This document shows, piece after piece, positions 21,742-31,265 of a stretch of 64,000 nt of DNA. The first letter of the stretch is position 1. Each line of letters opens with the position of its first letter. This DNA is from Diphasiastrum complanatum (lineage: Eukaryota > Streptophyta > Lycopodiopsida > Lycopodiales > Lycopodiaceae), in assembly GCA_029204225.1 (NCBI GenBank), contig CM055104.1, positions 48,835,279 to 48,899,278 of the forward strand, in the 5' to 3' direction. Under the pieces are notes generated by a model that saw only the letters and a program-made list of their open reading frames with translations, was not told the DNA's origin and ran no database searches. Position numbers and translations under genes: made by a program.

Positions 21742-23205
21742 TGTGGACCAAGGCTCGAGCTCTTTCAGGAATCAAATCGTGATAGTGAGATTGAGCAATC
21801 TGTTTGCAAGCAGACCAAAATTGTGGACTTCTTTTATTTCTCAGAGAAGATCCAATGTTTAGATTTGAATAGAGAAGGGAGTGGATCTCAGATCCCGTAC
21901 GTGACATTCAGAGATTATGAGGCCTTGGAAGCAGCTCTCCTTTTAATTCGACAAAGATTGTCAATCAGTATGTAACAATTGCAAGTGTGCTAGCATAGTC
22001 TAATAAATGGCTTCGTGCATACTTTCACAGCAACAACATGCTAGAAATAACCAAACATGGGATTCGACTGTATCATGTTGTGGACCAAGTTAAGGAAGAG
22101 TGTTTTGTAGCCTGTTTGTTTACGTATTACGATTTGATCCGTGCTGACGTCGCCCTGGAACTAGCCTGAATGAACAACATTGTTGACTTTGCATTCCCTT
22201 ACCTGCTTTAGTTTTTGAGAGAATATTCCAGTAAAGTTGATGAGAGAAATGAAGGAGCAAATCAGATCAGCGATGACAGAAATGGCGCTCTCCTATCACT
22301 CATCAGAGAAATGGAGGATCAAGCAAGAAAATGAATTGGTGTGAGAGAGCCGAGTGAGATAGGATTAGGCTTAGGGTAGGTTAGGTTAGGTTTAGGTCGT
22401 GTCTACGTTAGGATAGGTAGGTAGGTCTGTTTAGGTTTGTTTGTTTTTTTTATTTGAACTTCAAAATGAAGAATTCAAAAAAAAATTTACAACAGAAACA
22501 AAACTTCAAAGCTCAAAGATTGAAGTGCTTCTTTCTCACTTGTAAAAAAAAAAATTCCAAAATTCTGGCAATTCTAACCCATCTTCACTAATTTGATCAT
22601 AACTTTCACAATATTGATCCAAATCAAGCAGATTCAGTACCTATGAAGAGTAACAACAAGCTCTATCAGTTTATATCATTAGACTAATGATTGCATGTGA
22701 TTTGGTATGTCAAATTAACCACAGAACAGGGCTGAAAATCTTGAAGAAAGAAAACTACAAAACTAGAGCTGAGAATCAAGATTTGTTACAACTTTTTGGA
22801 TACTAATCCAAGTGACTTGCCATATGAATCAAATCAAAGCTAAAACAGTGCTCTAAAATCCTATAAAAACAAACTTGAAATAAAAACTCAGATCAAATCT
22901 AAAAAATGCAAACAAATTGAAAGATAAATTCTAGTCACCTATTTTGACAGCTTTTGAAAAAAGTGCAATAATTTTTGCATCTCTTATCCAAATGCCTTGC
23001 AAATTAATGAAATTCAAGGCTAAACAGAGCTCTACAGATGTATAGAATCAAATTAATAATGAAAAATGAATTTGAATGTCAAAAATTGGTCTGAGCAAAC
23101 CTGAAAATTTCAAGCTTAAAAATTAGCAAAAAGAAAGCTACAAAAACAATAAACTCATCAAATCTAATGAAATTCTCATAGAATCATCATGAATCATGGA
23201 TCTAT
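21742..23205. other. AT-rich stretch, probably leader of a minus-strand copia
   Basis: No convincing coding sequence. At 22373-22440 there is a short run of ttaggt-like units (ggtaggttaggttaggtttagg). The right part, 22500-23205, is A-rich and leads into the copia PBS at 23206 on the minus strand, so it may be that element's leader. Confidence 0.35.
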
Positions 23206-23217
23206 GCTCTGATACCA
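23206..23217 (-). other. Copia PBS on the minus strand
   Basis: gctctgatacca, the exact complement of the initiator tRNA-Met PBS. A possible LTR lies to its right (from 23222, tgtcatgtgcc; minus-strand end GGCACATGACA), but its far boundary, perhaps near 23580, could not be fixed. Confidence 0.65.
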
Positions 23218-23584
23218 AGAAATGTCATGTGCCAAATCCCAAACTAATAGCAATAGCAATGAAGTAAAGCTAGAAGCAAGAAGATAACAAGACATTCATG
23301 ATAGCATATCAATAGAAAGCTAGAAAGAATGAGATCGCAATGGAATTGCATTAGCAATGTAAGAAAGAGTACAATCAATGGAAATGGAGCATTAATTCAT
23401 GTGGATAGGGCACATGAGACCTAGCAATGGATATTCCTATGGCTTGCATTCACAAGGAAGCTAGAAGCTCTCACTTGCAAATGAGCAAAAAGATTCACAA
23501 AATGATGTCTCTTGCCTAGTTATAGACAATGCTCTTATTTAACTTAACTTAACTTAACTATCTTGAGGGATAGTTAGCCCTTAT

Positions 23585-23728
23585 TATGTACTCCAAGGTC
23601 ATCCAAGTAAATTTTGAGGAAGATAATCTTTGAAAGCAAACTGCAACACTCTTTGGAATGAACTAGGTGCAGTATAGAGTCCAAACAACATTACTTTATA
23701 AGCACAAGTCCCCCATTCTTTTGCAAAG
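23585..23728 (-). pseudogene. Gypsy RT, downstream half (split by E2)
   Basis: Minus strand: FAKEWGTCAYKVMLFGLYTA, PSSFQRVLQFAFKDYLPQN, then after a one-base frameshift FYLDDLGVHNK, where YLDD (codons on plus 23598-23609) is the RT active-site box. This is the continuation of the RT half at 27319-27480; the two were one reading frame before E2 inserted. Sequence past 23585 no longer matches RT. Confidence 0.85.
23724..23728. repeat. Target site duplication CAAAG (left)
   Basis: Immediately left of the E2 5' LTR; the same pentamer follows the 3' LTR at 27314-27318. A 5-bp TSD is typical for gypsy and copia integrases. Confidence 0.9.
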
Positions 23729-24568
23729 TGTTGGGGGTTTTCCCAACATAGAGCGAATAAAAGAAAATGAGTCAATAAATGTGTTGCGAGGGCACGACTT
23801 CCTGCGCGTACAAGTCTATGACCCAAGGAGCATGCAAGGCGATTGTAAATAGAAATAATGGACTTGGGCCCCTTGTAATTAAAATAAAACTTGAGGCCCA
23901 AAGTCATTTTAAACTTAGAAGTTTATTATTTTAGAGTTGGGTCCACAACTTTGGACTCACATGAATCTTGTGAATTCTAATGTACTTTTTGTGGACCCTT
24001 GGATTAAGTTGGTCCAAGATGAATGGTTAGGATCAATGTACATATTAGCCAATAGAATTTTGGGGCAAGGGCCTTCCCCATTTATAAAAAGGCACCATTT
24101 GTACTCTATTTTTCATGCTTATTGAGAAGGAGGAAACTCTACCAAACTTTGGACAAGAGCATCCTCATTTGCTATTCACTACTTGATAATGCTTTTTTAT
24201 TGTGCTTTCTATTTGCTTCTAGTTTACATGTTTTTGGTTGTGATAGTGAATATTTCTCCATTAGCAAGCATAAAGAGCATTTGAGCTAACCTCCACCCTC
24301 ACTCTCTTCCTCTTCCTCTCTTCCTCCCTTCCTCTCTTCCTCTCTTTCTCTCTCATTTCTACTCTCTCTTCCCTTTCACAAAAATCATGATGAATGTTAG
24401 TTTAGTGGAGTAGAGTTAGGGGTGAGTAGTGTTAGTGGTGTTGGTGTTAGGGAAAAAGTAGAGAACTATCTAAAAGTAGCATCTATTCATACTTAGGCAC
24501 CTATCCAGTGTTCTAACCCTTATTGACAGGCGGGAGGGCTATGACGATGCGAGAACATCGACCCTACA
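23729..24568 (+). repeat. E2 5' LTR, 840 bp
   Basis: TGTTGGGGG at the left and CGACCCTACA at the right. Contains ccaatagaa, then tataaaaa (24083-24090) as promoter, and a pyrimidine-rich ctcttcctc tract at 24290-24350. Confidence 0.9.
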
Positions 24569-24569
24569 G

Positions 24570-24587
24570 TGGCGCCGTTGCCGGGGA
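24570..24587 (+). other. E2 primer binding site, tRNA-Asp
   Basis: tggcgccgttgccgggga, complementary to the 3' end of plant tRNA-Asp including CCA. One base (g) separates it from the LTR end. This primer is typical of Athila/Tat-type plant gypsy lineages. Confidence 0.9.
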
Positions 24588-25950
24588 TAGGTTTTCACTA
24601 ACTAGCATAGCTGCATTTAAGTTATTTCTTGTTTTTTAGAGTAGTTTTAGGTGGATTTTGGGGTAGGAAGAGTTAGTTTTCTGCATTTTCTTGTGTTTGG
24701 ACTATTCCCAGCAAGCGGAGGAGGTGTGAGAGGGTGGAGGAGATCCTGAACAGCCTTTAAGGGCTTGACATCCAAACCAAAACCTGTGAAAACCCAAAAA
24801 ACACACCAATCTGTATTTTGGAGGGAAAAAGAGCCAAATTTTTCATCAGATTTTGTTTTCTCCAAAACCAGTGAGAGATAACCCTCACATGATTGGCAAC
24901 AGCTCCAGGGTACTGTCCCGGACCTGCATAGAAACCTGCGAGAGTTAGCTCCAAGCAGATTGCAAAAATTAGAGAAAAAATCATAAAAATTCAAAAATCC
25001 TTGTAAAAAACCAAAAAAAATTCAAATTTTCATAAGAACTCTCGTAGAGGCCTTTGAAGTTCCATCTCAGTGAGACCAAGACACAGTGGAGCTTGCAAGA
25101 GTTAGTTCAATATTTAAGTATCGGTGCGAGAGTTCCCAATGAAAAAAAGATGGAAAAGTACCAAAGAACCCTCGCAAACACCTAAATTTTCAGTTCCAGT
25201 GGTCAAGAGCCCTCGTAGAAAATTTTGAAGTTCCATCTCAGTGAGACTAGGACACAGAAGAGTCTATGAGAGTTAGTTTGATTCCAGTGAGCAGAAAATT
25301 GGGTTTAAGTGCAAAAAAATCACTAAAAAGTGAAGATCTAGCAAATCCTTCCAAAAAGAACTCTCGTAGACCACTCCAATCGATCTAGAATGTCAATTTT
25401 CATTAGTGATGAAGCTTGCGAGAGTTAGTACTGATTATTGGTGAAGATCAAGCCAAATTAGTGGTTTTAAACCCTTGCAAACAGTGGAATTTTCATTTAA
25501 TGTGAGAGTTAACCCCTTCGCAGAGACTTTTAGAGTTAGATCTACCTTAGATGAAGCCCCTGTGATCTTTGCGAGAGTTACTTCCCAATGATCTGAGAGA
25601 TATCAAGGGTTTTTGTCTACAAAACAGCTAAAGAACCCTCACACAACCAACCCTCACACTTAAGAACCATCGCAGACTAGATCAGTGGAAAGATCTGCAT
25701 CAGATCCAGCTACTATCAAAATATTAGGACAATCAGTGCAAGGAGAAAAAAGCTATCAAGAAAAAATCATTGTACAAGGCTTGAATCCTCAACACCGACC
25801 TATCAGTTTGATCAATCCATAAGATCCAGATTGCATCCCACTATACAAGTAAGATCCAACTATCTTGGACCCGACTATCGGATAAATCTGATATCTGGAT
25901 GATCAATAACAAGAAGGACAACGAATGAAGCACCACACCTTCCCAAATTA
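24588..25950 (+). repeat. E2 leader with alternating GCGAGAGTT / AACTCTCGC motifs
   Basis: Non-coding. Direct motif GCGAGAGTTAG or close variants at 24938, 25095, 25126, 25266, 25418, 25501 and 25571; complementary form AACTCTCGTAG or AACCCTCGCAAAC at 25037, 25167, 25208, 25359, 25469, 25512 and 25634. The two orientations interleave along about 750 bp, so the transcript could fold into many short stems. Confidence 0.75.
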
Positions 25951-25989
25951 GTAGCTGCACAACAAGAGGCAGAACCTGAACCAGTGCCA

Positions 25990-26274
25990 ATGGATTTAAT
26001 GGGTCAATCCGTGCTTGTAGCTCCCTTGCAAGCAGTCTGGAGGGCACCTCGGATGGAGATACCAAAATACGACAAATCATCAGATCCCATCCGCTTCCTC
26101 CAAATCTACTAGCAAGCTTGTGAAATCTACGGCGATCGAACACCCGCAGAGAAGTTGATGCTGTTCCCCACGTCACTAGTAGCGGTGGCTCAAGATTGGT
26201 TTTTGAATTTGTCAGAGGAAGAAAAATCCACATGGGAAGCAGTTAAAGCGGCTCTCACATTAGAGGAGTTCTAA
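25990..26274 (+). pseudogene. E2 Gag fragment
   Basis: Starts at ATG 25990 (MDLMGQSVLVAPLQAVW). Then PRMEIPKYDKSSDPIRFLQI, one internal TAG at about 26110, ACEIYGDRTPAEKLMLFPTS, LVAVAQDWFLNLSEEE and STWEAVKAALTLEEF before TAA at 26272. The order (IPKYD, then W-F-L-L) fits the N-terminal half of a Ty3/gypsy Gag domain. The upstream codons QQEAEPEPVP are in frame, so the original start may be earlier. The rest of Gag and all of Pol are missing. Confidence 0.75.
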
Positions 26275-26309
26275 ATCCAAAAAAGATCCTTTGTAATCAT
26301 CTCTCGATG

Positions 26310-26466
26310 AGCTGTTTTCAAGCTTGGATCGATCAAGATGGATCATCAGTGTCCACAAGTCCCTGCACACAAGTAAGGACTTGAAATACATTGGCAGAAT
26401 CACCTTCATGGAAGATGTAACGACCTACCTGATCAACCAGCGACGAGCCAAGCGCTCACTATACTG
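26310..26466 (+). pseudogene. Conserved C-terminal ORF remnant of E2
   Basis: Reads HKSLHTSKDLKYIGRITFME, DVTTYLINQRRAKRSLY and a stop, differing from the E1 version (17340-17462) at only a few residues (Asn/Ser, Asn/Tyr, Val/Met, Gln/Arg). It lies about 45 bp before the 3' LTR in both elements. Family unknown; the remainder of the ORF is deleted in E2. Confidence 0.6.
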
Positions 26467-26513
26467 AACCAATAGAGTGCCGAGGGATTGGCACTATTTC
26501 AGGCTGTGGGTCC

Positions 26514-27313
26514 TATTGGGGATATTCCCAACATAGAGCGAATAAAAAATAATGAGTCAATAAATATTTTGCGAGGGCATGGCTTCCTACGCGTATAAGT
26601 CCATGACCCAAGGAACACGCAAGCGATTGTAATAGAAATAATGGACTTGGGCCCCTTGTAATTAAAATAAAACTTGAGGCCCAAAGTCATTTTAAACTTA
26701 GAAGGTTATTATTTTAGAGTTGGGTCCAACTTTGGACTCACATGAATCTTGTGAATTCTAATGTACTTTTTGTGAACCCTTGGATTAATGAATGGTTAGG
26801 ATCAATGTACATATTAGCCAATAGAATTTTAGGGCAAGGGCTTTCCCCATTTATAAATCGGCACCATTTGTACTCTATTTTTCATGCTTATTGAGAAGGA
26901 GGAAACTCTACCAAACTTTGGAGAGAAGCATTCTCATTTGCTATTCACTACTTGCTAATGCTTTTTGATTGTGCTTTCTATTTGCTTCTAGTTTACATGT
27001 TTTTGATTGTGATAGTGAATATTTCTCCATTAGCAAGCATAAGGAGCATTTGAGCTAACCTCCACCCTCACTCCCTTCCTCTCTTCCTCTTCCTCTCTTC
27101 CTCTCTCTCATTTCTACTCTCTCTTCCCTTTCACAAAAATCATGATGAATGTTAGTTTAGTGGAGTAGAGTTAGGGGTGAGTAGTGTTAGTGGTGTTAGT
27201 GTTAGGGAAAAAGTAGAGAACTATCTAGAAGTAGCATCTATTCATAGTTAGGCACCTATCTAGTGTTCTAACACTTGTTGATAGGCGGGAGGGCTACGAC
27301 GACGCGAGAACAT
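26514..27313 (+). repeat. E2 3' LTR, 800 bp
   Basis: Starts TATTGGGGATATTCCC (G to A at the second base) and ends CAACCCTACA at 27313, followed by the TSD. Differs from the 5' LTR by scattered substitutions and small deletions. Confidence 0.9.
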
Positions 27314-27318
27314 CAACC
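27314..27318. repeat. Target site duplication CAAAG (right)
   Basis: Second copy of the pentamer flanking E2; matches 23724-23728. Confidence 0.9.
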
Positions 27319-27480
27319 CTACACAAAGGCTGTTCTGTTGCGATCTGCAAGTGCAATATTGACCTGGTTGTATCCACTAAATCCATCTAAAAAACTGTAA
27401 GCTTCTGCTCCATCAAGGTGGTCCAAAATGCTTTCAGTAAAAGGTAATAGAAAGTTTCCTTTCACTTGTCAATAATTAGA
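27319..27480 (-). pseudogene. Gypsy RT, upstream half (split by E2)
   Basis: Minus strand: GNFLLPFTESILDHLDGAEA, then YSFLDGFSGYNQVNIALADR and NRTAF, joining directly to FAKEWG of the left half across the CAAAG site. YSFLDGFSGYNQ is the classic plant gypsy RT block. Upstream of 27480 the match stops, so the first part of RT and all of protease are absent. Confidence 0.88.
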
Positions 27481-28482
27481 TTTTTGAGTTTTGAAAAATG
27501 ATCTATGATCAAACAATCGACACTTCTCATAATAATGAATTCTCAGAAATTTGCAATAGAATTGACCAAAAAATTTGACAGAGGCTTGATCTAAAAAATC
27601 AGAACCTAAAAATAGTACCGGCGAATGTTTCTTGGGCAAAGGTTGGCTCGGCAAAGGTTCATCAATGTTACTTTTGGTAAAAAAATCTCTGATCAAGCTT
27701 TTTCTGACAAATTTGGTGGAAATAAACCTTCGCGGAGCTCTCAAATAGTGAATCTGACTCAGATAAAACTAGGGTGGAACTGGTGAAGGTTTCTAATACA
27801 CAAAAATATGGTTTTTGTAGTTTGGCGAGGGTAAAAATGGAGATTTTTCTCGATTCTGACAACATTATTGTTCGTCGAACTCAAAAATGGTAACTTACCA
27901 TAAATAGAATTCTCAGAAGTTTCCATGAACGTTACAAATGTAATACTGTTATTTTTGCAAAAAAAGAGACTTTTTTTTGACAAAAATGAACAATATGACA
28001 CATGGCCTATGCTTATCGTTTGCCAAACTCACTGATGAGCCAAAATGGTAAGTCAGACTGACACAGAATCTGGCGAAGGTTTATGGTAAAGGTACTTTCT
28101 GGAAACTGGAAATTTTATGAAAAAGTTTAAGATCTCACAAAATTTTATCCATTTCTAGATGAACAGTCACTTTGACCTTCTATTTTTGGAATTATCGTTC
28201 TCTGACCTGGCAGTAGATAGATCTGAATCACACCTATGCATAGTGAATCGACGAACGTTCTTTTTCTGTAATTTTTTAGGGTTTTGGTTATTTTTTGATG
28301 TTTTCTGATGGTTTTTGTGATGTTTTTGGAAAGATTTCAAACAAGAAAATCCACTCAAATCAGGCAAAATCACTTCCAAACTAACCCTAAATGCAGTTCT
28401 AACACTATTTATGCCAAAAAAAAATGCCTAATGCAAGCTAACCATTCAACAAACATGCTACAAACTGAAAAATTGGCGTAGC
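27481..28482 (-). other. Leader/internal region of the older minus-strand gypsy
   Basis: Between the PBS (28483-28500) and the RT remnant. No gag recognised. It carries dispersed copies, in both orientations, of a motif like GGCGAAGGTTT / AACCTTCGCGG (27625-27665, 27725, 27780, 27826, 28070), comparable in style to the leaders of E1 and E2. Confidence 0.5.
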
Positions 28483-28500
28483 TCCCCGGCAACCGCGCCA
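28483..28500 (-). other. Gypsy PBS, tRNA-Asp, one mismatch
   Basis: Minus strand tggcgcggttgccgggga: 17 of 18 positions match the tRNA-Asp PBS seen in E2. Places the LTR to the right and the leader to the left. Confidence 0.85.
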
Positions 28501-28504
28501 AAAT

Positions 28505-29750
28505 TGTAGTGGGTTTCATTCCTAGCCTATCCTCAACCCAAGATCCAAGTAATCTAGCATCAAGGAGATGAAGTAGTTGTCACGCGTAGGTTCGTTCCCG
28601 TGAGAGTGATAGCATAGCTCAGATTTCAGCATGAATGGAAGATCCACATCTAATTCTAACATCCATTAACCCTAACCATTTAACACTACATTCATTAACA
28701 CTACGATCCACAACGAAGATAGCTTACTCTTTCTCTCTCTCCCTTTCTCTCCCACAAAGAGTATAATAAAGATATATCCTAATAACATTTTGATCCAACA
28801 ATTAGCAGACACAACAAAAGTATAAGAGATGGAGGAAAAGTGATAGAGAGCAAGGACATTCAAAAATCCATTCCATAAGAGAACCAATTTGCTTGTATTG
28901 AAATGAGGATATGAACATGAGGAGCAACTCGAATTTGCCCCTATTTATAGTAGAGAGGAGGACCCTGGCCTCGAAATCCTACCTCGAAATCCTACTGGTC
29001 CATTTCTACCTCCCTAACTATTCAAACTTAAAAAAGAGTGGGAACCAATTTGAATTTGAACTTTGGTGGGAACCCCTACTTTATATATCTCAGAACTCAA
29101 TAAAGGTCAAAATGCACAAAATTTGACCCTCCAATAATAAGATCAGATAATCAAACAACTAAATGTCCGAAAAAGCCTAAAAAACACTAGTTTTTTTGGA
29201 CTTTTTTGATACCATTAGACCTCTACAGCTTGTTTCTTCTTTCCACAAATTCTGAGCAACCTCAAACTACCTCATAGAGTGTGTATGCAAATTCAACAGT
29301 GTAGAAAGCGATTCTGTCTATCAAAAACATGTATTTTTCATTTTCAAAAAGCCACATTTCTTAATCAAAATTCAAGTTTTTTGACACATTTTGATGGATC
29401 TTAAATCGTGCAAGTACAACCAATCCTAATTTTAGCCAAAACAAAACATTTCTCAATAATACCCTATTTTCAATCTATAGCCAAAAAAAAAAACATCGTT
29501 TTTCAATCACTTTCAACTATAAAACATGGTCTAGAGATCATATCAATGACATAATTGTCAAGCAATCATTAAAACATGCTTAATGATTAAAAATAGCAAA
29601 TAATCTTATTGAAGTCATTAACATATTGTATGTTATGAGAATTTCAGGCCAAAATTTAGAATACTAGCCAAAAATCACTATAAACTGTGGAAATCCAAGC
29701 AATCTACTGATATGGCAATGGAACACCCATATTGATTGATTAAGTAGTAA
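28505..29750 (-). repeat. Gypsy 5' LTR (outer end uncertain)
   Basis: Starts on the plus strand tgtagtgggtttcattcc (minus-strand end ...CACTACA, CA terminus) four bases from the PBS. A TATA-like ctatttatag at 28941-28950 fits a minus-strand promoter. The other end, expected as ...CA on the plus strand, could not be fixed because no second LTR is in view; the given end is an upper guess. Confidence 0.5.
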
Positions 29751-29960
29751 AACTCTTAGTTTAAATAAATCATATGCAGATTCAACAAGGAGTAGATATG
29801 TAGAACATGTCCAATCTAGTTGCCCAATTTCAGTATGGTGTGGAAATTCTTGAGTCTATGTCGTGGCATAAGCCAAATTGTGACATGCTGGAAAGAAACC
29901 AAAAAATAGGAGATACATGTTAAATTCTCTAAATGCATTGTTGGGGAGGCTGATGTGTTA

Positions 29961-30309
29961 TTCCCTTGCATATTCCATTTTAAGTTGAAATCCATTTTCT
30001 CTAGGAGGAGGAATTTATAAAAGCTTCCTAAGGGAGCTAGTGTATTTGAAAAAATAAGTTGAACTTTTTTGGTGAAAAACGGTTTTTTACCTGGCAAAGA
30101 CTTCCAAACTGAGTGTATTACAAGGTATTTAGATGGCTTAGTATAAAAGACACCTTCAGTTTGGAAGTCTTTGCCAGGTAAAAAACCGTTTTTCACCAAA
30201 AAAAATTTCAACTTATTTTTTCAAATACACTAGCTCCCTTAGGAAGCTTTTATAAATTCCTCCTCCTAGAGAAAATGGATTTCAACTTAAAATGGAATAT
30301 GCAAGGGAA
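29961..30309. repeat. Long near-perfect inverted repeat (hairpin)
   Basis: Left arm 29961-30112 (152 nt) and right arm 30156-30309 (154 nt) are reverse complements with only about three differences, around gaactttttt versus gaaatttttttt; loop 43 nt. The arms start ttcccttgcatattcc and end cttccaaactga. A transcript from either strand would form a ~150-bp duplex. No TSD or transposase motif is evident at the ends. Confidence 0.95.
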
Positions 30310-30439
30310 GCCATTGAAACCATGGGAAATGGCTTGCTTCCATTGGAACTTAGATTTGACATTGAAGCCAAAATCAAAACTCTTGTATTAAGAACCCTAC
30401 ACCCATGGCTTCAATGCCTACTACTCCTACCCCAACCAC
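30310..30439. other. Short spacer right of the hairpin
   Basis: Nothing recognised. A 70-codon plus-strand frame (30292-30504) crosses it but resembles no known family. Confidence 0.3.
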
Positions 30440-30650
30440 CCCCACTAGGTTCTAGTGAATCTTTTGATACCATTAGCAATCCAAGGTTTAAAGTAACTAG
30501 ATAAATAATCAAGGTTTTCATTCAGGGAGGAAATTCTAGACTTCACAACATCTATATCAACATCATTAGTTCTCCAAGCAAATTGAATGGATCTATCAAT
30601 GTCTTTAATTGATAAGTTTGTTTTTATTGTAGCAAGTTTGGGGGGTGGAG
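30440..30650 (-). other. Exon-like open stretch, family unknown
   Basis: The minus strand is open for about 65 codons: LAPPPKLATIKTNLSIKDID, RSIQFAWRTNDVDIDVVKSR, ISSLNENLDYLSSYFKPWIA and NGIKRFTRT, then a stop. Composition and amphipathic pattern look like real protein, unlike surrounding frames. It may be an exon or a processed fragment of a host gene. I do not recognise it. It lies just upstream, in its own reading direction, of the hairpin. Confidence 0.35.
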
Positions 30651-31069
30651 CTAAATGTCACCTCTATATGATGTGCAAAGAGGTTTGCAAGCCTCATTCA
30701 CTCCTAGCCCTTCACACTCCATGAGAGAGAGGGTGCACCCTTGTCTTATTTTGACTTCTGAGGCCTGCATCATGCTTTGACATGCAGCTGAACTTTGAAG
30801 CTTGCATATAGATCAATCCAAGTTTGAGGGGCTTTTCAAGACAGCCTACTCATGTTCCTATGGTGGCATTGCTCGGTTGTTCATATAGATCTCCACATAG
30901 CTGCTACCCTTGTTTGTCTTCTAATACTCATGGGAATTTTCACCTATGTTTCAGTAGGCAATCTTTCCAGTGGTTGTCTTTGTTCTTCACCATCTTGTTG
31001 TTGCCATTGAAGGCTTCTCTTGCTGGTCTCTTTGATGCTTTACTTCTGTATGTCAGTGATCCTAAAGAT

Positions 31070-31265
31070 TTGGGGCCATCTTTTCCATGCTTTGGATTTG
31101 GGACTCTTGTCTTCTGATGTTGCTGGCACATTGTTGGGGCCATCTTTTCCCTGCTCTTGGATTTGGGATTCTCGTCTTCTGATGTTGCTGACACATTGTT
31201 GGGGCCATCTTTTCCATGCTCCTGGATATGGGATTCTGGTCTTCTGATGTTGCTGCCACATTGTT
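31070..31265. repeat. 64-65 bp tandem repeat, three units
   Basis: Units start ttggggccatcttttcc at 31070, 31134 and 31199 and end with ttctgatgttgctggcacattg-type sequence. A partial fourth copy of the tail followed by ggcaatgaatctgacaaag recurs at about 31415-31470, paired with 31236-31300. The period is not a multiple of three, so the open frames across it are incidental. Confidence 0.9.

Larger units (their letters stand above)
23729..27313 (+). mobile_element. E2: non-autonomous Ty3/gypsy element with TSD
   Basis: A complete 3,585-bp element: 5' LTR 23729-24568, tRNA-Asp PBS 24570-24587, non-coding leader to about 25950, a Gag fragment 25990-26274, a conserved C-terminal ORF remnant 26310-26466, 3' LTR 26514-27313, flanked by CAAAG on both sides. 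No protease, RT or integrase is present, so it depends on a partner or is an internally deleted relative of E1. It sits inside a minus-strand gypsy RT gene. Removing it with one CAAAG leaves the RT frame continuous, which confirms the boundaries. The LTR pair differs by many substitutions and small indels, so the insertion is not recent. Confidence 0.92.

Noticed and set aside
22373-22440. Telomere-like ggttaggttaggtttagg run
   Set aside because: Units are irregular and few; not the TTTAGGG tandem of plant telomeres, so most likely chance or an AT/G-rich leader.
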